A stretch of DNA of 64,000 nt from Agromyces luteolus (lineage in GTDB: Bacteria; Actinomycetota; Actinomycetes; Actinomycetales; Microbacteriaceae), in contig NZ_WODA01000014.1 of the NCBI RefSeq assembly GCF_009729855.1, forward strand, positions 62,001-126,000, read 5' to 3'. A program made the translations under genes and the position numbers. The notes below the pieces were generated by a model that was given only the letters and a program-made list of their open reading frames with translations, was not told the origin of the DNA and did no database searches. Shown piece after piece: positions 54,788 through 63,342 of the stretch (its first letter is position 1; each line of letters opens with the position of its first letter).

Positions 54788-54794
54788 TAAGCTA
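54788..54794. promoter_or_regulatory. Overlapping divergent -10 elements
   Basis: Seven bases (TAAGCTA) serve both strands: TAAGCT six bases before ATG 54800 on the plus strand (leaderless), and TAGCTT for GTG 54757 on the minus strand. Both polymerases could not bind at once, so the two operons may exclude each other. Confidence 0.55.
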
Positions 54795-54799
54795 GCCTA

Positions 54800-55780
54800 A
54801 TGCCCCGTTCGCGACCGCCCCGAGCACCACTGGCGACGGTCACGGCGTCGCCGACGACGACCGTCCCAGCCCGCGTCATCGCCGTCGTTCCGACCTTCCA
54901 CCCCGACGACGAGGTCGTCGAGAACATGCGGTCGCTGGCCGCGCAGGTCGACGAACTGATCATCGTCGACGACGGCACGGGCCCCGCCGCCGACGCCGTG
55001 CTCGCGAGGATCGGCGACGAGATCGCGAACAGCCGGCGCATCCGCCTCGACCGCAACTCCGGCATCGCGCGTGCCCTCAACGTCGGCGTCCGGGCCGCGC
55101 TGGAGGACGGCGCCGACTTCGTCGTGAACACCGATCAGGACACCGACCTGCCCGCCGGCTACGTCGAGGCGTGCCTGGACACGTTCGCCCGCGCGAATCG
55201 GGTCACCCGCGTCGGCATCGTCTGCACCGACCGGGTGAACGGCCAGCCCTCGATCCCGACCTGGTACTCGCCCGAGGGCCTGGGCCTCGTGCCGGAGGCC
55301 ATCCAGTCCGGCTTCGTCATCTCCCGCGACTGCCTCGAGTCCGCGGGCCTCTTCGACGAGCGCCTCGTCATCGACTGCGTCGACACGGAGTACTGCCTCC
55401 GCGTCCGCGACCACGGCTTCCGCATCGCGATCGCCGAGGACACCGACATCGCGCACGCGCTCGGCGAGATGGTCCCGTTCCGGCCCTTCGGCCTCCCGCT
55501 CACCCACCGCGACGGCGGCCACCTGTACCAGTACCACTCGCCGTTCCGGCAGTACTACATCATCCGCAACAACATCGACCTGGTGTTCCGGAACTTCATC
55601 CGGCGCCGGCGCTGGACCCTCGCGGTGGTCAAGCGCCAGATCGGCCCGACGTTCGATGCGATCGTGAGCGGGCCGAAGAGGACCAAGCATCTCGTCGCGA
55701 CGCTCGTCGGGGGCGTCCACGGACTGCTGCGCATCCGCGGGCCGATCCCGCCGGGCCTGCTGCGCTACCTCCGAGGCTGA
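54800..55780 (+). CDS. GT2 rhamnosyltransferase-like enzyme
   Basis: A 326-residue protein. VIAVVPTFHPDDEVVENMRSL, IIVDDGTGPAADAV, RNSGIARALNVGV, NTDQDTDLPAGYVEAC (metal site) and QSGFVISRDCLESAGLFDER follow the RfbF/WbbL-type plan. The C-terminal third is basic and amphipathic (YYIIRNNIDLVFRNFIRRRR), suggesting membrane contact. The first 25 residues are a disordered Pro/Thr/Arg stretch. The start is set by the leaderless -10. Confidence 0.88.
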   Translation: MPRSRPPRAPLATVTASPTTTVPARVIAVVPTFHPDDEVVENMRSLAAQVDELIIVDDGTGPAADAVLARIGDEIANSRRIRLDRNSGIARALNVGVRAALEDGADFVVNTDQDTDLPAGYVEACLDTFARANRVTRVGIVCTDRVNGQPSIPTWYSPEGLGLVPEAIQSGFVISRDCLESAGLFDERLVIDCVDTEYCLRVRDHGFRIAIAEDTDIAHALGEMVPFRPFGLPLTHRDGGHLYQYHSPFRQYYIIRNNIDLVFRNFIRRRRWTLAVVKRQIGPTFDAIVSGPKRTKHLVATLVGGVHGLLRIRGPIPPGLLRYLRG

Positions 55781-55828
55781 GCGCGTCGCTCCTGTGAGCG
55801 ATCGCGGCCGTCTCCGAGCGACCACCAC

Positions 55829-55834
55829 TAGTCT
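55829..55834 (+). promoter_or_regulatory. -10 of the 55896 glycosyltransferase
   Basis: TAGTCT with a predicted leader of about 55 bases containing AAGGAGAGG. Confidence 0.5.
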
Positions 55835-55895
55835 TGGGCCGTCGTACGCCCGAAGCCCGGCGAACCGCCCGACCCCGCCGAAGGAGAGGACCGAG

Positions 55896-57032
55896 GTGAC
55901 CACGACCCTCCGGTTGATCGTCGACCAGATCGTCGCGCCGGTGCCCGGCGCGATCGGCCGGTACACGCACGACCTCGGCCGTGCGCTGATCGCCGCCGCC
56001 CCTGCGGGCTGCGAGGTCGAGGGCATCGTCTCGTCGTCGCTGCCCGCCGACTACGCACGGGTCGAGGCCGAGCTGCCCGGGCTGTCCGGCCTGTACAAGT
56101 CCTCGCTCGCGCGCCGCGAACTCGCCGCGGCATGGCAGTTCGGCGTGACCACCTCCCCGGGCGGCGGCATGATCCACGGGACGAGCCTGTTCGCCCCGCT
56201 GCGCAAGCACGACGCCGACGCCGGCGACCAGACCGTCGTCACGGTCCACGACGTCCTCGCCTGGACCCATCCGGAGGCGCTGAGCTCGACGTCGGTCGCG
56301 TGGCAGAAGGGGATGCTGAAGCGCGCCCGCCGTCACGCCGACGCCGTGGTGGTCCCGACGCACGCGCTGGCCGACCGGCTCTCCATGATCGCCGACTTCG
56401 GCGACCGGGTCCGCGTGGTCGGCACCGCCCCCCGTGCCGGCCTGGTGGTCGGTTCCGACGCGGACGACCGCGCCGCTCGTCTCGGACTCCCCGATGCCTA
56501 CGTCGCCGTCTCGGGAACGCTCGAGCCGCGCAAGGGACTCGTCGACGTCCTGGCGGCGCTCGGGCGAAACGGCGTCCCCGACATCCCGATCGTGGTCATC
56601 GGCCCGGAGGGCTGGGGCGACCAGCACCTGGTTCAGGCCGCCGACGAGCTGGGGGTCGACGCCCGACGGATCCACCGCTTCGACGATCTCGCCGCCGAGG
56701 ACCTCGCGGTCGTGATCGCCGGCGCTGCGGCCTACCTCGCACCGGCGCACGACGACGACTCGGGCACCGAGCTCATCGAGGCGTTCTCCCTGGGGGCACC
56801 GGTCATCCACTCGGACACGCCGGCGTACCTCGAGGTCTCCGCGGGGGCCGGTCTCGTCGTGCCCGTCGGCGTCGGCGACGGCTTCGTCGATCGCCTCGCC
56901 GCCGCGATCACCCGCGTCGTCGAGGACCGCGACGCGGCGTACCGGCTCGCGGTGTCCGGGCACGATCGTTCCCGCGCGTACGACTGGCGGGACGCGGCCG
57001 AGCGGATCTGGCACCTCCACGCCGACCTTTGA
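55896..57032 (+). CDS. GT4 glycosyltransferase
   Basis: A 378-residue GT-B enzyme starting at GTG 55896 with AAGGAGAGG upstream. RLIVDQIVAPVPGAIGRYTHDL is the acceptor face, VTVHDVLAWTHPEAL the central loop, SGTLEPRKGLVDVLAAL opens the donor domain, and LAPAHDDDSGTELIEAFSLGAPV is a variant of the usual EGFGLPxxEA motif with DSGTEL, in which only the second Glu is in the standard place. A mannosyl or rhamnosyl donor is possible. It is convergent with the LCP gene. Confidence 0.88.
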   Translation: MTTTLRLIVDQIVAPVPGAIGRYTHDLGRALIAAAPAGCEVEGIVSSSLPADYARVEAELPGLSGLYKSSLARRELAAAWQFGVTTSPGGGMIHGTSLFAPLRKHDADAGDQTVVTVHDVLAWTHPEALSSTSVAWQKGMLKRARRHADAVVVPTHALADRLSMIADFGDRVRVVGTAPRAGLVVGSDADDRAARLGLPDAYVAVSGTLEPRKGLVDVLAALGRNGVPDIPIVVIGPEGWGDQHLVQAADELGVDARRIHRFDDLAAEDLAVVIAGAAAYLAPAHDDDSGTELIEAFSLGAPVIHSDTPAYLEVSAGAGLVVPVGVGDGFVDRLAAAITRVVEDRDAAYRLAVSGHDRSRAYDWRDAAERIWHLHADL

Positions 57033-57034
57033 GG

Positions 57035-57058
57035 CGACGGCGCGAGACGCGCCGCGTC
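57035..57058. terminator. Hairpin between convergent GT4 and LCP genes
   Basis: GGCGCG at 57039-57044 pairs with CGCGCC at 57048-57053 around AGA, extendable by three pairs with a two-base bulge. It is GC-rich and short. Confidence 0.4.
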
Positions 57059-57075
57059 AGCCCTGTCAGGCCGCG

Positions 57076-58440
57076 TCAGCCCTCCTCGGGCTCCGTCGTC
57101 GGGGGCACGAGCGCGTCCTGGACCATCTGCCGGATCAACTCGTAGTCGGGATCGAGCGGATCCACGCCGTTGTCCGGAACGAGCGGGACGTCGACGATCG
57201 GGAGCTCCCTGGTCTTGCCAGCGAGGTCGACGAAGTACCCGAGCATCGACTGCGGGACATCCGTCTTGACGACCTGCGAGCCGGCCGCGGCGACCTCCTG
57301 GAACTTCGAGAGCACGTTCGCGGCGTTGAACTGCGCGAGCACCGCCTCCTGGATCTGCAGCTGCCGCGCCATCCGGTCGTAGTCGCTGGTGCCGTGCCGC
57401 GAGCGGGCGTACCACAGCGCGTGGTAGCCGTCGAGGTGCTGCTCACCCGCCGGGATCCACTCGGCGACCGTCGTGAAGGTCTCGTCGGCGTGGATCGGCA
57501 CGTCGTGCGGGACGTCCACCGTGACGCCACCGAGCGCGTCGATGAGCTGCTGGAAGCCCGCCATGTCGATGAGCACGTAGTACTGGATCGTGAGCCCCGT
57601 GATGCCCTCGGCCGCGTCGCGCATCGCCTCGATGCCCGGCTCGCTGCCCTCGGCGACGGCGTTCGGGTAGAGGTCGGGGCTCTTCAGCTCGACCTCGGTG
57701 TAGATCGAGTTGAGCTGGCACACGTCGACGTCGCAGACGCCGTTGGCGCCGTAGCCCTCCGGGTACGTCGCGCGCAGCGGCGAGTCCTCGTCGAACGGCA
57801 CGTTCGCGAGGTCGCGCGGAAGGCCGATGGTCACCGCCTGGCCGGTGTCGGCGTCGACGCTCACGACGCGGATGCTGTCGGGACGCAGGCCCTCGCGGTC
57901 GGGTCCGGCGTCGCCGCCGAGCAGCAGGATGTTGTAGCGCCCGTCGACGGGCGGCTCGCTCGGCCCCGCGACGAAGACCGAGGACAGGAAGCCGCTCGCG
58001 GTGGTCGCCACGTACGCGCCGTAGGCGGCGCCGCCCGACACCAGCACCATGGCCGCGATCGCGAGCGCCGCGATCCCGCCGCGCGCCGCCGGCACCGTCT
58101 TGACGAGGCGGACGAGGCGCAGCGTGTCGAACGTGAGCACGACCCACAGCACGGCGTAGAAGACCGCGGCGATCGCGACGATCCAGAGGACGATGCTGTT
58201 GGACGCGAGCGTGTAGAGGACGGCGGGTGCGACGAGCCACGTCACGAACGCGGCGACGACGAGCGTCCACAGCGCGAGCGTGGCCCCGAGGCCGAGCCGT
58301 CCGAGCCGGTGGTTCCCGGCGAGCGACTGCGCGGACCCGGGGATCAGGATGTTGAGGCCGACGAGCCACCACCCGCGCCGCGTCATGATCGGGCGCGAAC
58401 CGGTGTCCGGGTAGCGGATCGGGCTGTCGGCGAGGCTCAT
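57076..58440 (-). CDS. LytR-CpsA-Psr (LCP) family glycopolymer transferase
   Basis: A 454-residue protein. LCP enzymes move a glycan from undecaprenyl pyrophosphate to peptidoglycan. The LCP domain (about 165-430) shows [28 protein letters not shown], the catalytic-pocket Arg in TIGLPRDL, and [20 protein letters not shown]. The N-terminus is unusual: four membrane segments starting with [20 protein letters not shown] instead of the usual one. It overlaps purE by four bases. Standing at the end of the polysaccharide locus, it is the best candidate for attaching the product. Confidence 0.92.
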   Translation of the reverse strand: MSLADSPIRYPDTGSRPIMTRRGWWLVGLNILIPGSAQSLAGNHRLGRLGLGATLALWTLVVAAFVTWLVAPAVLYTLASNSIVLWIVAIAAVFYAVLWVVLTFDTLRLVRLVKTVPAARGGIAALAIAAMVLVSGGAAYGAYVATTASGFLSSVFVAGPSEPPVDGRYNILLLGGDAGPDREGLRPDSIRVVSVDADTGQAVTIGLPRDLANVPFDEDSPLRATYPEGYGANGVCDVDVCQLNSIYTEVELKSPDLYPNAVAEGSEPGIEAMRDAAEGITGLTIQYYVLIDMAGFQQLIDALGGVTVDVPHDVPIHADETFTTVAEWIPAGEQHLDGYHALWYARSRHGTSDYDRMARQLQIQEAVLAQFNAANVLSKFQEVAAAGSQVVKTDVPQSMLGYFVDLAGKTRELPIVDVPLVPDNGVDPLDPDYELIRQMVQDALVPPTTEPEEG

Positions 58441-58946
58441 CGGCTCGACTTCAGCCGTTCGTTCTTCTCCTCGACGAGCGCCGCGAGCGACGCGGCGTAC
58501 CCGGCGAGCGCGTCGCGCAGCGCGTCGTCGGCGGTGGCGAGGATCTTCACCGCGATGAGGCCGGCGTTCTTCGCGCCGCCGATCGACACGGTCGCCACCG
58601 GCACGCCGGCCGGCATCTGGACGATCGAGAGCAGCGAATCGAGCCCGTCGAGGCGCGACAGGGGCACGGGCACGCCCACGACCGGGAGGGTCGTCACCGA
58701 CGCGAGCATGCCGGGCAGGTGTGCGGCGCCGCCCGCGCCGGCGATGATGACGCGGATGCCGCGGGCGGCGGCCTCCTTGCCGTACGCGATCATCTTCTCG
58801 GGCGTGCGGTGCGCCGAGACCACCTCGACCTCGTGCGGGACGCCGAACTCGTCGAGGAGCTCCGAGGCGTCCTTCATCACGGACCAGTCGGAGTCCGAGC
58901 CCATGACGACGCCGACGAGGGGGGCGGTGGGGTTGCCTGCGATCAC
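58437..58946 (-). CDS. purE: N5-carboxyaminoimidazole ribonucleotide mutase
   Basis: A 169-residue purine enzyme that rearranges N5-CAIR to [41 protein letters not shown] and [14 protein letters not shown] are the class I PurE motifs. The GTG start at 58946 follows TAATAT by exactly seven bases, so the mRNA is leaderless. The LCP gene is coupled to it, so the wall enzyme is co-expressed with purine synthesis. Confidence 0.97.
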   Translation of the reverse strand: MIAGNPTAPLVGVVMGSDSDWSVMKDASELLDEFGVPHEVEVVSAHRTPEKMIAYGKEAAARGIRVIIAGAGGAAHLPGMLASVTTLPVVGVPVPLSRLDGLDSLLSIVQMPAGVPVATVSIGGAKNAGLIAVKILATADDALRDALAGYAASLAALVEEKNERLKSSR

Positions 58947-58953
58947 TCGATCG

Positions 58954-58959
58954 ATATTA
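58954..58959 (-). promoter_or_regulatory. -10 of leaderless purE-LCP operon
   Basis: TAATAT on the minus strand, seven bases before GTG 58946; close to the ideal -10. Confidence 0.65.
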
Positions 58960-59017
58960 GGGCCGACTGCTGCGAGTTCCCGCAGCGGCGCTCCGCCCGG
59001 GCGCTCGCCGGCGGGTC

Positions 59018-60148
59018 TCAGTCCTGCAACGCCGCGGCCGCCGCGCGCGCCTCGTAGACCGCGTCGTCGAGGTCGTCGCCGATCGCCGTCACGTGGCCCA
59101 CCTTCCGGCCCGGGCGCGGGGCCTTGCCGTAGTTGTGGATCTTCACCGTCGGGTGGGACGCGAGCGCCTCGGCGTACCGGTCGGCGAGGGTGCCCTCGGC
59201 GGGGCCGCCGAGCAGGTTCACCATGACCGCCCACTCGGCGTGGCATCCGGTGCCGCCGAGCGGCAGGTCGAGCACGGCGCGCAGGTGCTGCTCGAACTGC
59301 CCGGTGGTCGCGCCGTCCATGCTCCAGTGGCCGGAGTTGTGGGGTCGCATCGCCAGTTCGTTCACGAGCACGCGGTCGTCGGTCGTCTCGAACATCTCGA
59401 CCGCGAGCACGCCGGTGACGTCGAGCCCCTCGGCGATCGCGACGGCGACGTCGGCGGCGACGTCGGCGAGCCGGCCGGCGGAGTGGGGCGCCGGGGCGAT
59501 GACCTCGCTGCAGACGCCGCCGACCTGCACGGTCTCGACGAGCGGCCAGGCGACCACCTCGCCCGACGGGCGACGGGCGACGAGCTGGGCGAGCTCGCGG
59601 CGGAAGTCGACGAGCTCCTCCGCGAGGAGCGCACCGTCGCGACCGTCCTCCGCGATGGCCGCGAACCACTCGGCGACCTCGGCGGCGGCGCGCACCACGC
59701 GGACGCCCTTGCCGTCGTAGCCGCCCCGCGGCGTCTTCACGACGGCCGAGCCGCCGTGCTCGGCGATGAACGCGTCGAGCTCCTCGGGGCTCGACACCCG
59801 GGCCCACTCGGGGACCGGGAGACCGAGTTCGGCGAGGCGCTCGCGCATGAGGAGCTTGTCCTGCGCGAAGCGCAGGGCGTCGGGGCCCGGGTGCACCCGG
59901 ATCCCCGCGTCGACGAGCGCGCGCAGCACGTCCTGCGGCACGTGCTCGTGGTCGAAGGTGACGACGTCGACCTCGCGGGCGAACGGGAGCACCGCGTCGA
60001 GGTCGGTGTAGTCGCCGACGCGGTCGGCCGCGAGTCCGGCCGCCATCCCGTCGGCCTCAGCGAGCACCCGGAGCTCGACGCCGAGCTCGATCGCCGCGGG
60101 GATCATCATGCGGGCGAGCTGTCCTGCGCCGATCACTCCGACTCGCAC
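59018..60148 (-). CDS. purK: N5-carboxyaminoimidazole ribonucleotide synthase
   Basis: A 376-residue ATP-grasp enzyme that carboxylates AIR using ATP and bicarbonate. [22 protein letters not shown] opens the N-terminal domain; [17 protein letters not shown] is the ATP-grasp loop; [34 protein letters not shown] is the metal and substrate site. GTG 60148 has GAAGG eight bases upstream. It has its own TAGACT promoter and a 71-base gap to purE. Confidence 0.97.
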   Translation of the reverse strand: MRVGVIGAGQLARMMIPAAIELGVELRVLAEADGMAAGLAADRVGDYTDLDAVLPFAREVDVVTFDHEHVPQDVLRALVDAGIRVHPGPDALRFAQDKLLMRERLAELGLPVPEWARVSSPEELDAFIAEHGGSAVVKTPRGGYDGKGVRVVRAAAEVAEWFAAIAEDGRDGALLAEELVDFRRELAQLVARRPSGEVVAWPLVETVQVGGVCSEVIAPAPHSAGRLADVAADVAVAIAEGLDVTGVLAVEMFETTDDRVLVNELAMRPHNSGHWSMDGATTGQFEQHLRAVLDLPLGGTGCHAEWAVMVNLLGGPAEGTLADRYAEALASHPTVKIHNYGKAPRPGRKVGHVTAIGDDLDDAVYEARAAAAALQD

Positions 60149-60192
60149 GTGCGCACCTTCCGTTCTCGCGACGCCGGTCGCCGCGACATCCC

Positions 60193-60198
60193 AGTCTA
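60193..60198 (-). promoter_or_regulatory. purK -10 element
   Basis: TAGACT on the minus strand; predicted leader of about 37 bases. The divergent GtrA-family promoter is 15 bases away. Confidence 0.5.
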
Positions 60199-60213
60199 GG
60201 GCGACCGCTCGTC

Positions 60214-60219
60214 TAGGAT
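60214..60219 (+). promoter_or_regulatory. -10 of leaderless GtrA-family gene
   Basis: TAGGAT followed by six bases and GTG 60226. Confidence 0.6.
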
Positions 60220-60225
60220 CGGGGG

Positions 60226-60861
60226 GTGTCCGAGACCGTCCGCACCCTCGCATCGCGGGCGTGGCACGGGTTCCTCGCCTACCTGCTGAAGTTCGGCATC
60301 GTCGGGCTCATCGGCTTCGTGATCGACGTCGCGCTCTTCAACGCGCTGCGGGTCGGGGTCTTCGGCACGGACACCTGGGCCCAGACGGCGATCGGGGCGA
60401 AGACGATCTCGACGAGCGTCGCGATCGTCTTCAACTGGCTCGGCAACCGCTACTGGACCTTCCGCCGCCATCGGCGACGCCACGTGCTGCGCGAGTTCGC
60501 CGAGTACCTCGTCGTCTCGCTCGGCGGCATGGCGATCTCGCTGATCTGCCTGTGGGTCAGCCACCACGTGCTCGGCTTCACGAGCCTGCTCGCCGACAAC
60601 ATCTCCTCGAACGTGATCGGCCTCGGGCTCGGCACCGCCTTCCGGTTCGTGCTGTACCGGTACTGGGTGTACGGGCACCACCGCAGCGACGGGCTGTCGA
60701 ACCTGGCCCGCGTCGAGGAGGCGCAGCGCGCGCTCTTCGAGCAGCCGCCGCTCGAGCACGCGCCGCTCGATCGCGGGCGGCCCGTCGCCGCGTCGCCGAG
60801 CCCGACCGACGACGGCCCGGACCGGGCTCAGTCGGAGGAGCCGAGGAACCAGGGCGGGTAG
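60226..60861 (+). CDS. GtrA-family membrane protein
   Basis: A 211-residue protein with four membrane segments (about 20-40, 60-75, 85-105, 125-145) and the family motifs KFGIVGLIGFVIDVALFNAL and FNWLGNRYWTF. GtrA-type proteins are thought to flip polyprenyl-linked sugars and to work with GT-C enzymes. In M. tuberculosis the homologue sits between purK and the PH/birA genes, as here. Its last 34 bases overlap the end of the convergent DarT-like gene. Confidence 0.92.
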   Translation: MSETVRTLASRAWHGFLAYLLKFGIVGLIGFVIDVALFNALRVGVFGTDTWAQTAIGAKTISTSVAIVFNWLGNRYWTFRRHRRRHVLREFAEYLVVSLGGMAISLICLWVSHHVLGFTSLLADNISSNVIGLGLGTAFRFVLYRYWVYGHHRSDGLSNLARVEEAQRALFEQPPLEHAPLDRGRPVAASPSPTDDGPDRAQSEEPRNQGG

Positions 60862-61682
60862 ACCGCGACGCGCGTCTTCGCCCCGACCGCGGCGAGCGCG
60901 GCGCGGACGCGATCGCGCACGCGGTCGTTCGACACCGCGATGAGCGCGATCCGCTCGAGCGGCACGCCGCCGCGCACGAGCAGCTCGCCGGTCCGCAGGC
61001 CCTCGCCGTCGTCGGCGAGTGTGAGCCGCACGACGGCGCGCGAGACCGCGGACCAGTCGGCTGCGAGCTCGGCGCCGCCGACCGAGGCATCCGTCGCGCT
61101 CACCACGACCTCGCCGTCGACCTCGCGTCGGGCCCCGGCCGCGGCCGCGACGGAGGACACGAGGATGACGTGATCGGCGGCGGCCCGTTCGACGGCCTCG
61201 GCCGCGAGCCGCGGGTCCGGCGTGCCGGTGCGGATCGCGTCCCACACGTGCGCGTCGGTGCTGAGCAGGAACGGGACGTACTCGGCGACGGTCGCGTCGG
61301 CGCCGGGCACGGTGGCGGTCCGGCGGTACGTCCGCGCGGCCGGCGCGGCGATGTCGACCGCGGGCGCCGCCGGCGGGTCGCCCGCGTCGGCGAGGATCGC
61401 TCCGGCGCCGAGGATCCGCCCGAGGTTCTCGATGTGCGTGACGTGGTAGATGCGGGAGGCCCCCACGTCGACCGGGGCGGCCGAGGCGCCGCTCGCCGCG
61501 CGGGCCGAACGGGCGGATGCCGCGGGCCCGGCGCCGCGGACCGCGGCGCGCTCCCTCGGGGCGCTCCGGCCGGTGGGCTTCCGCGTCGCGCGTGCGGGCT
61601 TCGGCGCGGCTGCGGGCTCAGGCGGGGGCGAGCAGATCGCGCAGAGGCCCTCGTCGAATCCGTGGATGCATTCCTCGCCCAA
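60828..61682 (-). CDS. DarT-like (DUF4433) ADP-ribosyltransferase family protein
   Basis: A 284-residue protein starting at TTG 61682, with GAAGGG about ten bases upstream. Residues 5-17 hold CIHG and CAIC (Cys5, His7, Cys14, Cys17), a small metal-site-like cluster. A low-complexity linker of about 55 residues follows. Residues 76-280 resemble the DarT fold: RIYHVTHIENLGRIL with the NAD-site His (YHVTH at 79-83), YVPFLLSTDAHVWDAI, and Glu233 in TGELLVRGGVPLERI where DarT has its catalytic Glu. DarT toxins ADP-ribosylate thymidine in single-stranded DNA. No DarG antitoxin macrodomain gene lies nearby. Confidence 0.72.
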   Translation of the reverse strand: MGEECIHGFDEGLCAICSPPPEPAAAPKPARATRKPTGRSAPRERAAVRGAGPAASARSARAASGASAAPVDVGASRIYHVTHIENLGRILGAGAILADAGDPPAAPAVDIAAPAARTYRRTATVPGADATVAEYVPFLLSTDAHVWDAIRTGTPDPRLAAEAVERAAADHVILVSSVAAAAGARREVDGEVVVSATDASVGGAELAADWSAVSRAVVRLTLADDGEGLRTGELLVRGGVPLERIALIAVSNDRVRDRVRAALAAVGAKTRVAVYPPWFLGSSD

Positions 61683-61735
61683 GTGGTCTCGCCCTTCGTC
61701 CCGAACGGCCCGACACCGTGCGCGGGCCGCGGACC

Positions 61736-61741
61736 AGAGTA
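61736..61741 (-). promoter_or_regulatory. -10 of the DarT-like gene
   Basis: TACTCT on the minus strand; predicted leader about 46 bases with a GAAGGG ribosome site. Confidence 0.4.
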
Positions 61742-61797
61742 CGCGCTCCGCCTCCGGGTGGGGTCCACGGTCGGTCCGGCGACCGCTCGGCGACCGC

Positions 61798-62358
61798 TCA
61801 GCGGCCGTTCCAGGGGAGCGCTTCGGCGGTCGTGAACGCCGCCGGGCGCGCGGCGGGTCCGACGGCGGGTCCGCCGAGTGCGTGCGCGCCGGCCATGAGC
61901 TCGTGCAGCGCGGCCTGCACCTCGAGCGGCTTCGGCACGTCGCGGATCACGACCGCGACCTCGTGCCCGGTCTCCAGCCGCACGTCGCCCGAACCCGACA
62001 TCCGCTGCAGCCAGGACCGGGTGACCTGGACGTCGTACCCCGAACGGTGCCAGAGCTCGCGCCTGACGCGGACGAACAGCCCGCGACGGACGATGACGCG
62101 ACGCGTGGTGATCGTGGTGCGCGAGCTGAGCCAGCCGAGGTAGGGCAGCAGGCTGCCGAGCACGACGACGAGCGACCCGGCGACGATCGCCGCGAGGCTC
62201 GGCCAGCCGTCCTCCAGCCACGGCACCGCGTACGCGGTGACGCCCGCGACGGCGATCAGCAGGACGGCGGGCAGCACGAGCGCGCGCCCGTGGCGGCGCA
62301 GTCGCGCCACGACGTGCTCGGCGCCGTCGGGCACGGGAACCTCGGCCGTCTCCCCCAT
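61798..62358 (-). CDS. PH-domain (bPH2) membrane protein
   Basis: A 186-residue protein with two membrane segments (about 27-45 and 53-75) followed by a bacterial PH-like domain containing TTITTRRVIVRRGLF and the usual late SGSGDVRLETG turn. It starts seven bases after birA and is probably cotranscribed with it. The same birA-PH pair occurs in mycobacteria next to accD5. Function is unknown; membrane association is clear. Confidence 0.9.
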   Translation of the reverse strand: MGETAEVPVPDGAEHVVARLRRHGRALVLPAVLLIAVAGVTAYAVPWLEDGWPSLAAIVAGSLVVVLGSLLPYLGWLSSRTTITTRRVIVRRGLFVRVRRELWHRSGYDVQVTRSWLQRMSGSGDVRLETGHEVAVVIRDVPKPLEVQAALHELMAGAHALGGPAVGPAARPAAFTTAEALPWNGR

Positions 62359-62365
62359 AGGCCCA

Positions 62366-63205
62366 TTAATACCTCAGGTGCGTGACGTCTCCCGCGGCGA
62401 CAGCCTGCTCCTCGCCGTTCTCGTCGTCGCGGACCACGAGGCGCCCGTCGGCGTCGATGCGCTCCGCGACGCCGACGAGCTCGCCGCCCCCCGGAAGCTC
62501 GACGCGCACGTCCTGTCCGAGCGTGCCGCACAGCGTCGTCACGCGGTCGGCGAGGCCGCTCGCGATCGGATCTCCGCCGGCGGCGGCGAACTCGGCCGTC
62601 GACGCGAGCAGGCGCTCCAGGTAGTCGGCGAGGACGGCGTCGGCGTCCGGCCGGACGCCCGTCGCCAGCTGCAGCGAGGTCGACGTCAGCGTCGGCAGGT
62701 CGTGCTCGTCGAGCGTGAGGTTGAGGCCCGCTCCGATCACGACGGTGTCCCCGGCGACGAGCTCCGAGAGGATGCCGCACACCTTGAACCCCGACACGAG
62801 CACGTCGTTGGGCCACTTCAGCCACGCCTCGACGCCGCCCGTGCCGTCCTCCTCGCCGCCCCGGTCGACGGATGCCGCGGCGAGCGCCCCGCGGACCGCC
62901 TCGGTCATCGCCGCGCCCGCGAGGAGCGGGAGCCAGCCGAGCGCGTCCGGCGGGAGCTTCGCGCCGCCGAGCTCGGATAGGCGGATGAGGACCGAGATCG
63001 CGAGCGTCTTCCCGGTCGGCGCGAGCCAGGTGCGTCCGAGGCGCCCGCGACCGCTCGTCTGGTCGTCGGTCACGACGGTCGCGCCGTGGGGCCAGCCCGC
63101 GGCATCCGCACCGGTGACGGCCTCGCGCAGGACGTCGTTCGTCGACCCGGTCGAGTCGAGCCACTCGAACCTCGGCACCGCTCGTCGCGATCGCTCCCAG
63201 TCCAT
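62366..63205 (-). CDS. birA: Biotin-[acetyl-CoA-carboxylase] ligase
   Basis: A 279-residue enzyme that charges biotin as biotinyl-AMP and attaches it to carrier proteins. The motif GRGRLGRTWLAPTGKTLAISVL binds biotinyl-AMP, and AWLKWPNDVLVSGFKVCGIL holds the catalytic Lys; the C-terminal SH3-like domain follows. It lacks the N-terminal helix-turn-helix, so it is a ligase only and not a repressor. GGGGAGG lies four bases before ATG 63205. Divergent from the carboxylase gene whose partner subunit it serves. Confidence 0.95.
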   Translation of the reverse strand: MDWERSRRAVPRFEWLDSTGSTNDVLREAVTGADAAGWPHGATVVTDDQTSGRGRLGRTWLAPTGKTLAISVLIRLSELGGAKLPPDALGWLPLLAGAAMTEAVRGALAAASVDRGGEEDGTGGVEAWLKWPNDVLVSGFKVCGILSELVAGDTVVIGAGLNLTLDEHDLPTLTSTSLQLATGVRPDADAVLADYLERLLASTAEFAAAGGDPIASGLADRVTTLCGTLGQDVRVELPGGGELVGVAERIDADGRLVVRDDENGEEQAVAAGDVTHLRY

Positions 63206-63230
63206 GCGACCTCCCCTTCCGTCGAGGTTC

Positions 63231-63236
63231 AGGGTA
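63231..63236 (-). promoter_or_regulatory. birA -10 element
   Basis: TACCCT on the minus strand with a predicted leader of about 18 bases holding the ribosome site. Confidence 0.5.
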
Positions 63237-63329
63237 GTGTCCGCCGGCGCCCCGGCGGTGGCGATCACCACCACGCACCGCCGGCTTTTTGTGGGAATCC
63301 GTCAACGAACCGGCCCGGAAGGGCGCCGG

Positions 63330-63335
63330 TAGAGT
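63330..63335 (+). promoter_or_regulatory. -10 of leaderless carboxylase gene
   Basis: TAGAGT followed by exactly seven bases and GTG 63343. Confidence 0.6.
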
Positions 63336-63342
63336 GAACGGC

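Noticed and set aside
63278-63300. CTTTTTG run as a possible terminator or riboswitch part
   Set aside because: It lies between two divergent starts, so there is no transcript to end; the GC stem in front of it is only a few bases long and no known riboswitch fold is visible.
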